Below are positions 62,731-63,769 of a stretch of DNA of 63,769 nucleotides, in pieces (within the stretch, counting starts at the first letter, position 1; every line of letters begins with the position of its first letter). Made by a program: the position numbers and the translations under genes. The stretch is from Lactobacillus sp. (lineage in GTDB: Bacteria > Bacillota > Bacilli > Lactobacillales > Lactobacillaceae): assembly GCF_014803895.1 (NCBI RefSeq), contig NZ_JAAVAU010000013.1, positions 1 to 63,769 on the forward strand. Reading direction: 5' to 3'. Under the pieces are notes generated by a model. The model was given only the letters and a program-made list of their open reading frames with translations, was not told where the DNA came from and did no database searches.

Positions 62731-63522
62731 ATGAATAATAATCTAGCATTATCAGACTATGTAAATCTAGATGATAAACGAGCAAGGAATACAAGTATCA
62801 TAAAGATGGTAATTGCCTTTATAGTATTAATGGCTGCTTATTTAGCGATACCATTTTTACAATATGTAATTAAAAGCGTTCCAATTTTGCTTATAACATA
62901 TTTAGTTTTAGCAATAATTGTTGCATATATAGCTTATCGATTAGCCGATACAACTAAAGTAACTAAGAAACCAATCAAGCTAGGAAAGGTTACGCTAATT
63001 ATCTTTATTATATTTATAGTATTGTGGCAACTTGTTTTACTCTTTAATAAAGTAAGCATATTTAAATTATCTGAAATGAAGTTAATTGATGTTTTGGCAC
63101 AAGCTATATTTGCTGGGATAATTGAAGAAGCACTTTTTAGAGGATTATTATTAAATGTGTTTATTGATGTTTTTTATAGCAAGAAATACATGTTTATTTG
63201 GGCAGCTGTTTTAGAAAGTTTGTGTTTTGCCTTATTTCACTTTTTAGATTTGGCTCACCAATCATTTGCTTCAACTTTAGGTCAAGTTATTATTGTGCTT
63301 GGGTCCGGTTTGATAATGACTTATATGCGTTTTGCTATTAATGGTATTTGGTTAGCTACTATTTATCACATTTATTCAGATATTTCACCTCAATTGGCAA
63401 GTTCGAACTTCGGAAATTCTGATGTAATTGGTGAATTTATTTTTATGATTGTGATAGCGGTTATTGGACTCTCCTGCATTTATTCCTACAACAAGAGATA
63501 TAACGACGGAATTTTAAGATAA
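62731..63522 (+). CDS. CPBP (Abi) family membrane protease, intact copy
   Basis: 263 residues, about eight helices. Starts MNNNLALSDYVNLDD, with AGIIEEALFRGLLLN (EExxxR, metal and catalytic site), ALFHFLDLAHQS (His) and IYHIYSDISPQLASSN, then ends YSYNKRYNDGILR. Probable bacteriocin self-immunity or signalling protease. The shared polar N-terminal tag in three paralogues is not part of the CPBP fold and suggests a common partner or export feature. It has a leader inverted repeat and AGGAG site upstream and a terminator downstream. Confidence 0.9.
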   Translation: MNNNLALSDYVNLDDKRARNTSIIKMVIAFIVLMAAYLAIPFLQYVIKSVPILLITYLVLAIIVAYIAYRLADTTKVTKKPIKLGKVTLIIFIIFIVLWQLVLLFNKVSIFKLSEMKLIDVLAQAIFAGIIEEALFRGLLLNVFIDVFYSKKYMFIWAAVLESLCFALFHFLDLAHQSFASTLGQVIIVLGSGLIMTYMRFAINGIWLATIYHIYSDISPQLASSNFGNSDVIGEFIFMIVIAVIGLSCIYSYNKRYNDGILR

Positions 63523-63532
63523 ATATTCAACT

Positions 63533-63571
63533 AGAAGATAAACGTTAGTAGTAATGTTTATCTTCTTTTTT
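63533..63571 (+). terminator. Terminator after the intact Abi gene
   Basis: AGAAGATAAAC / GTTTATCTTCT with a 12-base loop and T6. Confidence 0.85.
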
Positions 63572-63634
63572 GTACCTCAAAACTTTTACTATTACATAAA
63601 AAGTGTCTGGGAAAAAACTAGATACTTAAAATAG

Positions 63635-63672
63635 AAAATCCGTTAGAACTCGTTTGTTCTAACGGATTTTTT
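63635..63672. terminator. Bidirectional terminator inside the element end
   Basis: Perfect stem AAAATCCGTTAGAAC / GTTCTAACGGATTTT, 6-base loop, T tail. Such hairpins near IS ends block read-through into the transposase. Confidence 0.87.
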
Positions 63673-63740
63673 CTATACATTATCTTCCAGCCTTGATATT
63701 ATTAAATCACCACAAAATAAAAACAAGAAGGTGGAATTTC

Positions 63741-63769
63741 ATGTATCAAAATTATATCACAGGTCAAAC
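63741..63769 (+). CDS. First codons of a putative transposase (partial)
   Basis: GAAGGTGG lies 6 bases before an ATG; nine codons, MYQNYITGQ, remain in the window. The start resembles IS1182-family transposases, but nine residues are too few to be sure. Confidence 0.45.

Larger units (their letters stand above)
63601..63769 (+). mobile_element. Probable left end of an insertion sequence, cut by the window end
   Basis: AAGTGTCTGGGAAAAAAC (63601-63618) resembles the terminal repeats of IS1182-type elements of lactobacilli, from memory only. A strong hairpin (63635-63672) and then a transposase-like start follow. The rest lies outside the window. Confidence 0.4.

Noticed and set aside
1..63769. 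tRNA and rRNA genes
   Set aside because: No cloverleaf with a TTCRANNC arm or rRNA stretch was noticed; the only tRNA-related RNA is the T-box. A tRNAscan run would settle it.

Overview
The window looks like chromosomal DNA of a host-adapted Lactobacillus, most like the L. gasseri / L. johnsonii group. This is an inference from low GC, strong purine-rich ribosome binding sites, frequent TTG starts, an LPQTG serine-rich adhesin, a SLAP-domain surface protein, PepX and PepN peptidases and Firmicutes-type gene order. No rRNA, tRNA or CRISPR array was seen.

Region by region. 1-5244: 3' part of a giant Ser/Ala-repeat, sortase-anchored adhesin that begins outside the window. 5300-6673: infC-rpmI-rplT behind an L20-type leader, with infC apparently starting at AUA. 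6710-8332: a POT peptide transporter. 8399-13331: a housekeeping operon (yqeG, yqeH, nadD, yqeK, rsfS, tmcAL, a YceD/DUF177 gene). 13443-15738: a two-component system. 15740-18378: yidC, acylphosphatase, a TrmH-type methyltransferase and an HxlR regulator. 18422-22131: T-box and pheST. 22195-28690: mltG, greA, a YfhO-type protein and a class B penicillin-binding protein. 28785-32381: SLAP protein, rpmG, 5-formyl-THF cyclo-ligase, rhomboid, yqgQ, a rhodanese without its cysteine, and a DUF3042 gene. 32455-37465: miaA, glnA, a YjeM-like permease and a Cof-type phosphatase. 37587-40768: an Opu/EgtU-type ABC importer, a 33-codon small ORF and an OsmC-like gene. 40910-46771: a small alarmone synthetase in an operon with a second two-component system, then TetR plus an MMPL exporter. 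46902-48779: a strong promoter, a leader peptide with three consecutive Cys codons, terminator hairpins and an OppA-type lipoprotein. 48823-53889: pepX and pepN, with separate regulation.

53890-63522 is the accessory part and the most interesting. It is a bacteriocin-like locus: an Rgg regulator with a divergent 35-codon hydrophobic peptide, two double-glycine precursors, a CPBP (Abi) membrane protease, a C39-peptidase ABC transporter broken by a frameshift, its accessory protein, and another Abi gene. A second, decayed copy follows at 60359-63522: a shrunken pepN 3' fragment, the same terminator strip (99 of 100 bases identical), a second divergent peptide with a different core, a second rgg, a fragment of the accessory gene and two more Abi genes. 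Of the three Abi genes that share the N-terminal tag MNNNLALSDYV only the last looks intact. The window ends in what looks like the left end of an insertion sequence with the first codons of its transposase.

How the parts fit together. Much of the window concerns peptides and the cell surface: peptide uptake (POT carrier, OppA-type lipoprotein), proline-peptide hydrolysis (pepX) and general aminopeptidase (pepN), surface display (adhesin, SLAP protein, YidC, MltG, PBP), and a peptide-signalling, export and immunity locus that has duplicated next to pepN and is degenerating. The Cys-codon attenuator in front of oppA and the repeated Rgg/peptide module with a swapped core are the best candidates for undescribed regulation.
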